From Pachypanchax playfairii (Eukaryota; Chordata; Actinopteri; Cyprinodontiformes; Aplocheilidae), in assembly GCA_006937955.1 (NCBI GenBank), contig SSNP01000123.1:972083-1036082 (forward strand): a stretch of 64,000 bases of DNA, read 5' to 3'. Below, piece by piece: positions 32,392 to 43,583 of the stretch (within the stretch, counting starts at the first letter, position 1; each line of letters begins with the position of its first letter). The notes beneath the pieces were generated by a model. That model was given only the letters and a program-made list of their open reading frames with translations, did no database searches and was not told the origin of the DNA. The translations under genes were made by a program, and so were the position numbers.

Positions 32392-33430
32392 AGTTCTAAG
32401 ACAATCCCCAAGTCTGTGGTGTTCCGTTTTCTTTTACCTGGAGTTATCCGTCATCTCCGTGTTGGTACCGGTTCTTTATGGTAGTTTGATCAGAGTTATA
32501 TGAAGTAACGGGCTGTGCTCAAGGCTAACCAGCAGAGCTAACACTGTTTCTGCACAGCAACATGCTCGAGTGAGCTTGCTACAAGAGTTTTTCATGAGCT
32601 ACAACAAAGTTCTTAAAGTGCTTAAAATCAATGATAACTCATCAATGTTTGACATCATTGATGATCGGATGTTGACACACTCCATCCTCTCTCTGTTGCT
32701 CGGTGTCTGAGCTAAACAGCCTTTCTCACTCCTGTTCCAGTGCCCAATCATTAATTCACGTAGCACCTACCGCTAGCTAGCTGCTACTCGGCCCTGCCAA
32801 GAACCAGCCGGCTCACATTTACCCACGGGTGGATCAGGCCACCTCAGTGCTCCTCACGTCGAGCTCCCCTGACACCAGTAATCAGAGACTTGCCTGAAAT
32901 TCAAACCGTAAGGATGTGGTCTTAATAATCTATTGTGGGACGGTTAGCGCCATGTTGGAAATACTCCGTGCCTACGCTGACAACCCCCCTCCTTCCTGGC
33001 ACCAATCATTTAGTTTTTATAGTTGTTTTATAGTTCAGGTTTTTGAGTTGTACTGTTCAGTTTGTGTACTTTTTATGTTTCTCAGTACAGCTCCTGTTTT
33101 TCACTCATCACTGTGGCCTGTTCAGTTTACTCCTTGATGCTACCTTTCATGCTTGGGTTTCACATGATTTTTTTTAGCTATTGACCTCAAGTTCTGATAA
33201 GTCTTAGTTTTTCTGATTATACCTTGTCTTTTACTGTTTCTTGTACCATCATTTAAAAGTGGGATATGGAATATTTTCAATAAAAGCAATATTTTAACAA
33301 AATAATGCCTCCACAGGGAGGTATTAGAGGGTTGTAGAATGAAAATAGAGCATTTCCTTTAAAAATTATACTTGAAGTAAAATATTATAAAATATTAATT
33401 GTAATGGGCACAACATTGGTATATATTTAC
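32392..33430. other. No gene seen
   Basis: Mixed-composition sequence with short chance frames only. Confidence 0.45.
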
Positions 33431-33720
33431 ATATACCAGCCAATAGCTGGCAGAGCAGCGGGCACCATTTTGGATTGCCTAATACCGTAAATAGTCCGGC
33501 ACAACGAGGCTGGTACTGTGGAGTCTGCAAGTGGAGCAGCTGGAAGCCCTAGGGGCGAATTTGTGAATTGTACCTGTTTAGAGACAAGGTCCTGCCTTTC
33601 TCGCCACTGATTGGCTAGAAGTGTTTGCACTATTTTTCATATCTGATTGGCTGAAAGTGTTCTCACAGTTTTCTCAGTTATGGGAAGGATAAAGTGGGGA
33701 GTGGTGGTGCACTGCCAAGA
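33430..33720 (-). repeat. Inverted duplicate, uninterrupted copy
   Basis: The reverse complement contains 'ctagccaatcagtggcgaga' then 'aaggcaggaccttgtctct' and 'acaggtacaattcacaaatt'. It aligns with 34,140-34,314 joined to 35,032-35,060. It therefore shows the site before the MITE at 34,315-35,031 inserted. Confidence 0.8.
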
Positions 33721-34009
33721 AGACCAGCACCACGCTCCTTAGCACATTGTGTCTCTGATGGTGTTTCCTTCGGTGGGCAACACAGCAAAAAAATTTGAAA
33801 ATGCAACACAATTGTTCCGTTTGTCTGTTTCTTTATTACTAAGTTCTCGTCTGTTTTCTACTGATTGATACAGCTGGAACATATATTATCTCTCATTCTC
33901 ACATGCACACACACACAATATCCATATAAACTGTCAGGGGTTCTAAATACTGTTCATTAAAATCAGAATTTGAATCGTACTGTGGTGTCTTTTCATGATC
34001 AGCGGTTCT

Positions 34010-34075
34010 CCCTGAAGAAGAACAGAGCTACAACAACATTTCGTTTCCCTTTGGGAATTAATAACACTTATTAGA
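34010..34075 (+). repeat. LINE 3' tail fragment
   Basis: 'ctacaacaacatttcgtttc' then 'cctttgggaattaataa' matches the 3' end of the LINE at 4395-4440. Confidence 0.7.
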
Positions 34076-34314
34076 CGGACTTGGTTTACTTATGTTGATG
34101 GTGGCAATAAATAAATTATGGATAAACAAGCTGAAAGTATGCTCTCTCTAATTTTGCGATGACCTGTTGCAGTTGTTGTAGAGAGGCTTTCTAGCCAATC
34201 AGAGGTAAAAAAAAGCAGGACCTTTCCCCCAAAAAAGTAGCCAATCATGTGAAAGCACCTCTAGCCAATCAGAGGCGAGAAAGGCGGGAACTTGCCTCTG
34301 AGCGGGTACAATGA

Positions 34315-35031
34315 GGAGCCACAGTCACGCCCTTCTACTTCCGGTCCATGGGTCCCCTGGACGAAAAAATAATGAATGGAAGTCAATGGAGCGATAAAAG
34401 TTATTTTCTGATCCAGTTTGAAATGCACCATGGATCGAACATATGATGTCCGTGAGTTGTATAGAAAAGTTTTGATGCCGAGAAAGCGATCATTTTCGAC
34501 ACGCAGCAAAAGTTATTTTATATTTTGTGTAAAGACACTTAGTAGACTACAACCCCTTGTCTCATAAAATTGACATCACCATACCGCTCAGAAGGAGAAG
34601 AAGAATCAGAATAGGAACAATGGCAGTGAGTTTAGCAAGCTTCACCTCCTTCTATCAGGACGAAGAAAGGAGCATTAAACGACTAGTTTTGTGGTGACAT
34701 CCAGGTACAAAACACACCGGCATTGTCGCGTAAAACGAGGGAAAAGGCAGCAGTGAGACTCAGGAGATGCTGCCGTGATGTCATATATGTGACTTTCCAG
34801 TTGTAGTCATTTTAATTATGAAATTTTAAAAATCAATAAATCCACTTGACAGACCTGGTCAAAACGTACATCATTATTTATCATTTAAATTGCGGTACAG
34901 CATATGTGTGATTTAGTGCAAAAGACAAAGCGGACCAGAAAATAACTTTTATCGCTTCATTGACTTCCATTCATTATTTTTTTGTCCAGGGGACCCATGG
35001 GCTGACAGGAAGGGGAGGAGACTGTGGCTCC
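34315..35031. mobile_element. MITE with ~100-bp inverted ends GGAGCCACAGTC
   Basis: The left end GGAGCCACAGTC and right end GACTGTGGCTCC are inverted. Both arms continue with 'ccatgggtcccctgga', 'aatgaatggaagtcaatg' and 'gcgataaaagttattttctg', giving about 110 bp per arm. Length is 717 bp. Comparison with 33,430-33,720 gives an empty site. The flanks suggest only a 2-bp AT duplication, so the superfamily is open. Confidence 0.85.
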
Positions 35032-37084
35032 CCATTCGCAAATTCGTGCCCTGGGGATATGTGGTGATTATATACCTTATTTGCTTGCCATAGATGTTTC
35101 CCAACATGTGACGAGCAAGTTCTGTGTGGAAACATTTTTATTAGCAGCTAGCTAACACGTAGCTACAGCAGGACGCTGAAGCGGGGCATCTCTGGGCTCC
35201 GCGTTTGGCTGTAGAACACACCACAGATTTTATTTATTTTTTGCTGCTTGTATAAGTGAGGCATGCAGGATGGTGTGTGAGGAGGACAGAAGATCTTAAG
35301 AGGGACTGCAGGAAGTTTTGGTTTGCTTGAGAAGAGCAGAGGGGCAACTGAACTCTTTGCCACAGACTGAATCGATGATTGAGCTACAAACAGGTAGTAA
35401 ACTACTTTTATCAGAGTCAGTGTGTGATTAGCAGGGCTGGAGACAATGATTAGCTGAACTCATGATATTTTATTGTCCAGCTCGGATTGGGGATCAGAGT
35501 GGGTTTAGTGAGGGATATTGGTCGACCTCAGCATCGGAGGGCGCGTACGGGGGGTGGGGTGGGGGGTGGGGGTAAATTAGCTTTATGGGATTAAACATCA
35601 GTTTCTTCATACCTCAGCAGGTTGTTTCTTAAATGACATAAACAGGCCTTTGAAGTAATTGTCTTCTAAACTGATTATCATTTTTTCATCTTCTTAAAGA
35701 TCAATCCTTTACAAAACCAAACAAAAGCCAGTAACAGGATTTCTATCCATTTGTTCTTAGTTTAGTAGTAGTTTATTAAAAAGAAAACATTTTGAGCTTC
35801 ATTTTTATTTTACCGTTTATGTTTTTCAGCTTCTGTGCCTACTCGACAGACATTGCTAAATTTAGGAATGTCAGGTTTTTCTTGTAACTCAACCAATTTT
35901 ATTGTTATTTTTAGCTCTGAGGTTTGACATCTCTGGAATTCACTGCATCTTTGTCAAACATGTTTGCATCAGCGCTCAACCTTTCAGGCCTCAATTGTTT
36001 CTTTTTTCTAAGACAGTGTTTTGATTGTTTGAGATTGGACGTGTGTTTGCCACTACGGGAGTTCCCTTTGCACTGATTATAGACTTCAGACTGACATCTT
36101 TATTGTTACTGGACTGTCTGTACGTTAAGGCTTCATCAGTGTCTGTGTTGTTATTTTCTTCCGTGGCCTCACATTCACTTCAGAACCTGCAGAGCGGTTA
36201 TTCATCATCAGTGTAGCAAAAGTATGAGAAATACATACGTTTTGTGAACCATGAAGCTGCTGACCACAAAATCTTCCTGTTTCTTTTCTCAACAGGGGCC
36301 TCTTCAATCTTATATCCATCTCAGTGGGGTACAGTATTCTTCTCGTCTGCCAACAAAAACCCCACATCAGTCAGAGTAAAGGCCTGCCAGGAAGTGACAA
36401 TGCCACATCAGAAGTCTTTTGTTTAAGAGGGTTAGATCATTGTGGACTCACTCTATTTGGTGCTGGAACTGGAGAGAGATTGTTGTAAAGTGAGTGTAAC
36501 ATTCAAGAACAGTGTGAGTTTGTTTAGCAGGAAAGAAAAAATACGTTAAGCACCTTTATATAGTGATAAAAGAAGGAAGCTCAGCAGAACTTAAATATGT
36601 GAAGTAAGTAAAAGGTCAAAGTATGTTACCATGACTACTCTTCTCTCAATCTCTATAGAAACTGCAAGCAATGCCAAGGAGGGAAAACAACATCATAAAA
36701 CAGAATTACCGTAAAGCTTTACAGTCGTTATTGGATTCTATAGCTGAATGGGTGGGAGTAATTAATTACAGATGTTACTGAAAGAAAAGCTTTGTGCACT
36801 TTTTGTGTGTCACTGTAGGAATAAGACAGACAGTGGAGATGAGTTGTAGTTTTCCTGCTAAGGTGAGTCAGTCAGGAGCTCCAAAGAAACTTTTTAAATC
36901 AATGCAACAACCTCAGTATGTCAAGAAATAAAAATGTCCAAAGACAAAACATAACACAAGACAATCTTTGGATAAATATGTTTCTAACAGCTTTGTTTGC
37001 TTCTGAAATAAATGTGTTGTGCACCTGAAGTAATAATACAGACAAGGATGCAAATGTAAAATGATTTTTCTGAGTTTTGGGTTG
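35032..37084. other. No gene seen
   Basis: It holds a G-rich tract (35,549-35,574) and the inverted short repeat shared with about 27,275-27,345. The longest frames, near 36,000-36,430, have no domain I recognise. Confidence 0.45.
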
Positions 37085-37566
37085 AATATTTTACCTCCAC
37101 AGCTATTCTTACTTTCGTATTGGGTGTGAAAATGGCCCAATAACGTCTCTTTCAGTTTTTATCTCTTAAAATACACAAGTGGCGATAAAACCCGAGTTCA
37201 AACGGCCTGTATTTGTTACGTCATATGTACATTGCTCATTAGTATTCATTAGCTTGTGCAGTTGAGGCCATGCTTGCAAAGTTAGTGCAGTTGTTCAATA
37301 GCAAACATGACCGACTGTCAGCGTCGTGCTACTGCTCCAACTGGACTTCCACGGTGAACAGTGCCCAAAAATCCAGATTTGTTGGACAAATGGCTTCAGT
37401 TTATTTAGGAGAGACTCTTAGAGTTTATATTTAAAGGCGGTAAAGATGATTTTGCCCCAGTGAGAAGCTCAACGGCTGTTTATTGTTTTTCGAGTAGTGC
37501 TCATGCGTTGTAGCCCCCCGAAACGGGTTTATTATCTTTTGGCTACTTTATTTCAAGCCCCACCGG

Positions 37567-38296
37567 TGTCAGGTTCAGTGTCTGGGTGTGCTGTATTCTC
37601 TGTGTTGGGTGAGTTAATTGTCTGCAGGAGGAGCTGCGCGGGAGCGTGAGGCAGATTGTCTACACCTGGAGGCGATCAGCGCTGATGAGGAGCAGGGCAC
37701 TACTTAAGCCAGACGCGGTCGTTCATTCAGCGCCTGGTTGTTGACCTGAATGGTAGCTTCCCTTGTGCCGATCCTTGTGATTATTCTGAGTATTTTCCGA
37801 GAAACATTTCTAGTCCGAGTAACCTAATCCTAGTTGGATGTTTGTTGTGCAAATAACCTGCTCTCTTCAGGATTGTTCGCCCTGCTCCTCGTGTGTTCCG
37901 AGATCACATCTGTGTACAGTGTCTGGTCGCCTGGAACCTGATCTGTCTCCCTCCTGCGTTCTCACCACCTGGGCTCCTCCATCCTGGACTCACCCTCTCC
38001 CTGCACAGCACCGCACTGGACCTGCCCTCCTCTCACGTGTTATCACCTGCCTCCTTTCGTGAGTTCAAGATTCTCCTTGTGCAAGATTTCTCAATCAGTC
38101 TCAGTGACTTCAAGACTAACTCTCGTCTCCCTTACAGTGCTGAGAATTCCCCTGGCGCACCAGATCACCGAGCACATTCACTGCACTGTATATATTGAAC
38201 TCCACATTGTAAATAAACCTTTCACTTTTGCACCTGAAACGCTGTCTGAGTCTGAGTCCTGCAATGTGGGTCAACAAAATCACTGAGCCCGTGACA
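37567..38296 (+). repeat. 5' LTR (730 bp)
   Basis: It starts TGTCAGGTTCAG and ends CCCGTGACA. A TATA-like TACTTAAGCC is at 37,701-37,710, so transcription probably starts about 20-30 bp later, near 37,730. Over the 711 bp that can be compared, the only difference I find from the 3' LTR is A at 38,205-38,210 (TCCACATTG versus TCCACTTTG). The gag reading frame begins inside its U5 part. Confidence 0.93.
37701..37742 (+). promoter_or_regulatory. LTR core promoter and putative self-primer
   Basis: TACTTAAGCC at 37,701-37,710 serves as the TATA-like box. The presumed RNA start region contains GCCTGGTTGTT at 37,732-37,742, the exact complement of 11 bases just after the 5' LTR (38,298-38,308). In Tf1 and vertebrate sushi elements the RNA 5' end folds back and primes reverse transcription in this way. 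The start site itself is inferred. Confidence 0.65.
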
Positions 38297-39304
38297 GAAC
38301 AACCAGGCCAGTCAGACCCCGCGGACTCAGCCAGACAGTTCCGGGTTGGAACTCCTGAGCTTCTCGCTCGCCACGAAACCATGCTTAACTCTCTGTGCGA
38401 GCGACAGCAATATAATCACCAGCGCCTGGAAGAAATTGCGGGCCTCCTGCAGTCAGTAAATAACCAGCTATCTGTTCTCTCCCAGCCTCCTCCACAGCAG
38501 GTCGCAGCTCCACCGGAGCCAGATCCACCGGCTCCACTGGCGTGCGCCGCCGTGCGCAACGTATCGCTGCCTAATCCAGAGGCTTATGCGGGAGAGGCAG
38601 GTAAAGGCTCTGGATTTCTGTTACAGTGTTCACTGATCTTCTGTCGTTCCCCCCAGTCTTTTCCTGATGATGCTTCTAAGATCGCCCATATTATCGGCCT
38701 GCTGAGAGGACGCGCACTCCGATGGGCGGAGGCCAAATACAGTTACTCTCTCATCCTCCGCACACCTCTGAAAGCCTTCATCAAGGATTTCGAGCAAACC
38801 TTCACGTACCGAAAATCCGAGACAGAAATCACCTACCAACTCCGTCACCTACAACAAGGTAAGAAGTCAGTAGCTGACTTCGCCGTAGACTTTAGAACTT
38901 TAGCTGCCGAGTCTGGCTGGAACACGCCGGCGCTCAAAGGAGCGTTCTTAGGCGCGCTTAATAAGCCAGTTCGGGAGCAGTTACTCCATAGGGATGAACC
39001 CCAGACTGTTGAAGAACTTATTAACCTTGCTACTAAGATCGATCACAGAATGACTGGGTACCGTATGGATGAGCTTCGCGCTCGCTCGCCACTGAGGACG
39101 TCTCCGCGCACCACTGAGAGCGCAGCAGCGCTCAGAGCTGCACCGGCTGCTACCGGAGAGGAACCGATGCAGCTAGGCAACGCACGGCTCACACCCACGG
39201 AGAGACAGAGGCGTATGGAGGCAAGAGAGTGCTTATACTGTGGGACAACAGGGCACTTCATCGCTGCTTGCCAGAAACGGTTAAACCACCTCAGTCGCCA
39301 GTAA
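38228..39304 (+). CDS. Gag polyprotein with CCHC zinc knuckle
   Basis: The open frame has 358 codons. Its first ATG (38,228) is within the LTR, with alternatives at 38,264 and 38,381, so the true start is uncertain. The body carries a retrotransposon gag capsid-type region at about residues 110-270, including ALRWAEAKY, FEQTF and LRHLQQGKKSVADFAVDFR. A single zinc knuckle C-x2-C-x4-H-x4-C follows, with C335, C338, H343 and C348, for RNA packaging. It terminates at TAA 39,302-39,304. A slippery sequence at 39,280-39,286 lies just before the stop. Gag would form the cytoplasmic particle. The frame has no internal stop. Confidence 0.88.
   Translation: MHLKRCLSLSPAMWVNKITEPVTEQPGQSDPADSARQFRVGTPELLARHETMLNSLCERQQYNHQRLEEIAGLLQSVNNQLSVLSQPPPQQVAAPPEPDPPAPLACAAVRNVSLPNPEAYAGEAGKGSGFLLQCSLIFCRSPQSFPDDASKIAHIIGLLRGRALRWAEAKYSYSLILRTPLKAFIKDFEQTFTYRKSETEITYQLRHLQQGKKSVADFAVDFRTLAAESGWNTPALKGAFLGALNKPVREQLLHRDEPQTVEELINLATKIDHRMTGYRMDELRARSPLRTSPRTTESAAALRAAPAATGEEPMQLGNARLTPTERQRRMEARECLYCGTTGHFIAACQKRLNHLSRQ
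38298..38308 (+). other. Primer-binding site complementary to the element's own RNA 5' end
   Basis: AACAACCAGGC lies 1 nt after the LTR end. It pairs perfectly over 11 nt with 37,732-37,742, and the flanking bases do not pair. I do not recognise a tRNA 3' end at this position. Confidence 0.65.
39280..39286 (+). promoter_or_regulatory. Putative -1 ribosomal frameshift site
   Basis: In the gag frame the bases are G TTA AAC, an X XXY YYZ-like heptamer (GTTAAAC). Slipping back one base joins gag to the pol frame 15-20 nt before the gag stop. Pol lies in the -1 frame relative to gag and has no good start codon of its own. A downstream pseudoknot was not tested. Confidence 0.6.
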
Positions 39305-42113
39305 CACCGGGAGGTCTGGCGGCTTCAGGGACAAAATCCTCTCGTTTAACGTTGCCTGTGACTTTATTATTTTGTACTGACTCCTTTCAGACTCAAGCCC
39401 TCATCGATTCAGGATGTGAACAGAACCTCCTCGACGCTGCTCTTGCTAAACAGCTCGGGGTGTCCATCCAGAAGCTGCCGGTTCCTGTCAGTGTTGCGGC
39501 CTTGGATGGCCGTTCTCTCACCGCCATCACACACCGGACCTGCGAGTTGGAGATGGTAATATCGGGAAATCACCGAGAGAAACTGTCCTTTCTGATTTTC
39601 CCCTCTACGCAGGTTCCGGTGGTGTTAGGCCATCCATGGCTGCAGAAGCATAATCCACACCTGAATTGGACGGAGGGCAAGATCGATTCATGGAGTCTGT
39701 TATGTTTATCTCAGTGTCTGCACTCTGCTCTGGCTCGCTCATCACTACCCCAGTCGAGAGTTTCCGAGGAGATACCTGATCTAACCCGAGTTCCACAGGA
39801 GTATCATGACCTCAGACAGGTATTTAGCAAATCCAGAGCTGTGTCACTTCCACCTCATAGGCCTTATGACTGTGCAATAGACCTGCTGCCAGGCTCCTCT
39901 CTGCCCTCCAGCAGACTCTATAACATCTCGCGCCCGGAGCGCAAAAGTATGGAAACGTACATCAAGGAGTCGCTGGAGGCAGGGATTATCCGACGTTCCA
40001 CATCACCGCTTGGCGCAGGTTTCTTCTTTGTTTCCAAGAAGGATGGGTCACTTCGACCATGTATTGATTTTCGAGGACTAAACCAAATCACCATTAAAAA
40101 TAAATACCCTTTACCCTTGTTGGCATCTGCGTTTGAATCTGTGCAGGGAGCAACGATTTTCACCAAACTGGATCTCAGAAATGCCTATCATCTTGTTCGA
40201 ATCAAGGAAGGAGACGAATGGAAGACGGCGTTTAAGACACCACTGGGGCATTTCGAATACCTGGTGATGCCGTTCGGGCTCACCAATGCTCCTGCCGTCT
40301 TCCAGGCTCTAATAAATGACGTGCTAAGAGACTTTTTGAACTCTTTTGTTTTTGTCTATCTAGACGACATCTTGATCTTCTCGTCATCTGAGGCTGAGCA
40401 CAGGATCCATGTGCGACAGGTGCTACAGCGGCTGCTGGAGAACAGACTGTTCGTAAAAGCTGAAAAATGCGAGTTTCATGCGTCATCCGTGAGTTTCCTG
40501 GGCTTCATCTTCGACAGGGGTCAGGTGAAGCCCGACCCAGTAAAGGTACAGGCTGTAGTGGACTGGCCCACACCCACTACACGAAAACAACTGCAGAGTT
40601 TTTTGGGTTTTGCAAATTTTTATAGAAAGTTTATCCGTAACTATAGCCAGACAGCCGCTGCCCTAACATCTCTTACTTCCACTAAGACTCCTTTCCATTG
40701 GACTCCTGAGGCGGAGCGCGCATTTGCGCATCTAAAGGAGAAGTTCAGCAGTGCCCCCATCCTTATCCAACCGGACCCCTCGAAGCAATTCACCATGGAG
40801 GTGGACGCCTCGGACTCGGGTGTGGGTGCGGTGCTGTCCCAGGTGGGTCAGCATGATCAACGCTTGCATCCCTGCGCCTTTTTCTCGAGGCGTCTATCTC
40901 CAGCTGAGAGGGGATACGACGTGGGAGACCGAGAACTGCTCGCCATTAAGTTGGCGTTTGAGGAGTGGAGGCACTGGCTGGAGGGGGCAACGGACCCGGT
41001 GGTGGTATTAACCGACCACAAAAATCTGGAATATTTGCAAGAAGCCAAACAACTCAACCCTCGTCAGTCGAGGTGGTCCTTATTTTTCTCCAGATTTAAC
41101 TTTTTCATTTCTTACAGACCCGGATCTAAGAACATTAAGCCTGATGCACTATCCCGTCAATTCAACATTGAAGAAGCTCCCGAGACCCGCACCATAATTC
41201 CCCGAGCCTGCGTGATCGGAGCAGTCCTGTGGGACATCGAGGAGGCTATAAGACGCGCACAACTGAACGATCCAGGACCAGCCACCCAACCACCTAACCG
41301 CAGGTATGTTCCACACTCAGTTCGTTCTCGCCTGCTCCACTGGGCTCATACCGCCCGGTTCTCTGGCCATCCTGGAGTAGGGAGGATGCTGGGACTCATA
41401 CGGCGGTCCTTCTGGTGGCCGTCCATGTACAAGGATGTCAAGGAGTACGTTCAAGCGTGTCAGGTATGTGCGCGCAATAAGTCCTCCAATCAACATCCCC
41501 ACGGGCTGCTCCAACCACTGGAGACCCCCGGCAGACCCTGGTCACACATAGCACTGGACTTTGTTACAGGGCTGCCGGTCAGTAAGGGATTTTCAGTGAT
41601 TTTAACAGTGGTGGACAGATTTTCAAAAGCATGTCACCTTATTCCCTTGAAGAGACTGCCTTCAGCCATAGAGACTGCTAAGCTCCTGGTGAAACATGTG
41701 TTTCGTTTACACGGACTCCCCCAGGAGGTACTGTCGGACCGGGGTCCGCAGTTCATCGCCCAGGTCTGGAGGGAGTTCTTCGTTGCGCTCGGGGCGCGGG
41801 TGGTCCTCAGCTCCGGGTTTCATCCGCAGACAAACGGTCAGACCGAGCGGATGAACCAGGAGCTGGAGGCCGCCCTGCGCTGCGTGTGCTCCGACGACCC
41901 CTCTACCTGGAGCGACCATCTCCCCTGGGTGGAGTACGCCCATAACACTCTGGTTTCCTCTGCAACTAACAAATCTCCGTTCGAAATCTCATTAGGATAC
42001 CAACCCCCACTGTTTCCATCCGAGGACCAATCACCTGCTCATCCCTCAGTTCAAGGTCACGTCCGGCGGTGTAGGCGCACCTGGGCGCAGACGGTCGCTG
42101 CGCTGGAGCGCAC
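39287..42113 (+). CDS. Pol polyprotein: protease, RT, RNase H, integrase; 3' end in gap
   Basis: Continuously open from the frameshift site to the N gap. The aspartic protease has DSG at 39,406-39,414. RT carries RPCIDFRGLNQITIKNKYPL (about 40,055) and the catalytic YLDD at 40,357-40,368. RNase H begins near VDASDSGVGAVLSQ (40,801). Integrase has its zinc-binding HHCC region at about 41,345-41,475, ending CQVCARNK. The catalytic D codons are at 41,557 and 41,737, and E at 41,845, with 59 and 35 residues between them, a D,D35E core. These enzymes reverse transcribe the RNA and insert the cDNA. No stop is seen, so the visible part is intact. The integrase C-terminus is hidden. Confidence 0.92.
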
Positions 42114-42872
42114 NNNNNNNNNNNNNNNNNNNNNNNNNNNNNNNNNNNNNNNNNNNNNNNNNNNNNNNNNNNNNNNNNNNNNNNNNNNNNNNNNNNNNNN
42201 NNNNNNNNNNNNNNNNNNNNNNNNNNNNNNNNNNNNNNNNNNNNNNNNNNNNNNNNNNNNNNNNNNNNNNNNNNNNNNNNNNNNNNNNNNNNNNNNNNNN
42301 NNNNNNNNNNNNNNNNNNNNNNNNNNNNNNNNNNNNNNNNNNNNNNNNNNNNNNNNNNNNNNNNNNNNNNNNNNNNNNNNNNNNNNNNNNNNNNNNNNNN
42401 NNNNNNNNNNNNNNNNNNNNNNNNNNNNNNNNNNNNNNNNNNNNNNNNNNNNNNNNNNNNNNNNNNNNNNNNNNNNNNNNNNNNNNNNNNNNNNNNNNNN
42501 NNNNNNNNNNNNNNNNNNNNNNNNNNNNNNNNNNNNNNNNNNNNNNNNNNNNNNNNNNNNNNNNNNNNNNNNNNNNNNNNNNNNNNNNNNNNNNNNNNNN
42601 NNNNNNNNNNNNNNNNNNNNNNNNNNNNNNNNNNNNNNNNNNNNNNNNNNNNNNNNNNNNNNNNNNNNNNNNNNNNNNNNNNNNNNNNNNNNNNNNNNNN
42701 NNNNNNNNNNNNNNNNNNNNNNNNNNNNNNNNNNNNNNNNNNNNNNNNNNNNNNNNNNNNNNNNNNNNNNNNNNNNNNNNNNNNNNNNNNNNNNNNNNNN
42801 NNNNNNNNNNNNNNNNNNNNNNNNNNNNNNNNNNNNNNNNNNNNNNNNNNNNNNNNNNNNNNNNNNNNNNNN
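42114..42872. other. Assembly gap (759 N)
   Basis: A run of N interrupts the LTR element after integrase. It hides the pol C-terminus and the first ~19 bases of the 3' LTR. Gap length may not equal the real distance. Any reading frame drawn across it is meaningless. Confidence 0.99.
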
Positions 42873-43583
42873 GTGTGCTGTATTCTCTGTGTTGGGTGAG
42901 TTAATTGTCTGCAGGAGGAGCTGCGCGGGAGCGTGAGGCAGATTGTCTACACCTGGAGGCGATCAGCGCTGATGAGGAGCAGGGCACTACTTAAGCCAGA
43001 CGCGGTCGTTCATTCAGCGCCTGGTTGTTGACCTGAATGGTAGCTTCCCTTGTGCCGATCCTTGTGATTATTCTGAGTATTTTCCGAGAAACATTTCTAG
43101 TCCGAGTAACCTAATCCTAGTTGGATGTTTGTTGTGCAAATAACCTGCTCTCTTCAGGATTGTTCGCCCTGCTCCTCGTGTGTTCCGAGATCACATCTGT
43201 GTACAGTGTCTGGTCGCCTGGAACCTGATCTGTCTCCCTCCTGCGTTCTCACCACCTGGGCTCCTCCATCCTGGACTCACCCTCTCCCTGCACAGCACCG
43301 CACTGGACCTGCCCTCCTCTCACGTGTTATCACCTGCCTCCTTTCGTGAGTTCAAGATTCTCCTTGTGCAAGATTTCTCAATCAGTCTCAGTGACTTCAA
43401 GACTAACTCTCGTCTCCCTTACAGTGCTGAGAATTCCCCTGGCGCACCAGATCACCGAGCACATTCACTGCACTGTATATATTGAACTCCACTTTGTAAA
43501 TAAACCTTTCACTTTTGCACCTGAAACGCTGTCTGAGTCTGAGTCCTGCAATGTGGGTCAACAAAATCACTGAGCCCGTGACA
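42873..43583 (+). repeat. 3' LTR, visible part
   Basis: It matches 37,586-38,296 over 711 bp with the one difference noted. It ends GTGACA just before the target duplication ACCGG. The missing first 19 bases lie in the gap. Confidence 0.93.

Larger units (their letters stand above)
37567..43583 (+). mobile_element. Sushi-like Ty3/Gypsy LTR retrotransposon, young, with internal assembly gap
   Basis: It is flanked by a 5-bp duplication ACCGG (37,562-37,566 and 43,584-43,588). The LTRs begin TGTCAGG and end GTGACA. The order is LTR, primer site, gag with zinc knuckle, then pol with protease, RT, RNase H and integrase in the -1 frame, then LTR. That order is Ty3/Gypsy. The -1 shift and an 11-nt self-complementary primer site point to the Tf1/sushi chromovirus group. 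The pol end, and any chromodomain, lie in the N gap 42,114-42,872. Confidence 0.92.

Noticed and set aside
35549..35574. G-quadruplex regulatory element
   Set aside because: A short G-rich run exists but there is no nearby gene or promoter to give it a role.
37838..38286. Duplicate short frames in both LTRs
   Set aside because: Identical because the LTRs are identical; no known protein.
42114..42936. Continuation of pol across the N gap to 42,936
   Set aside because: Translation through N is artificial; the residues after the gap are LTR sequence read in frame by chance.
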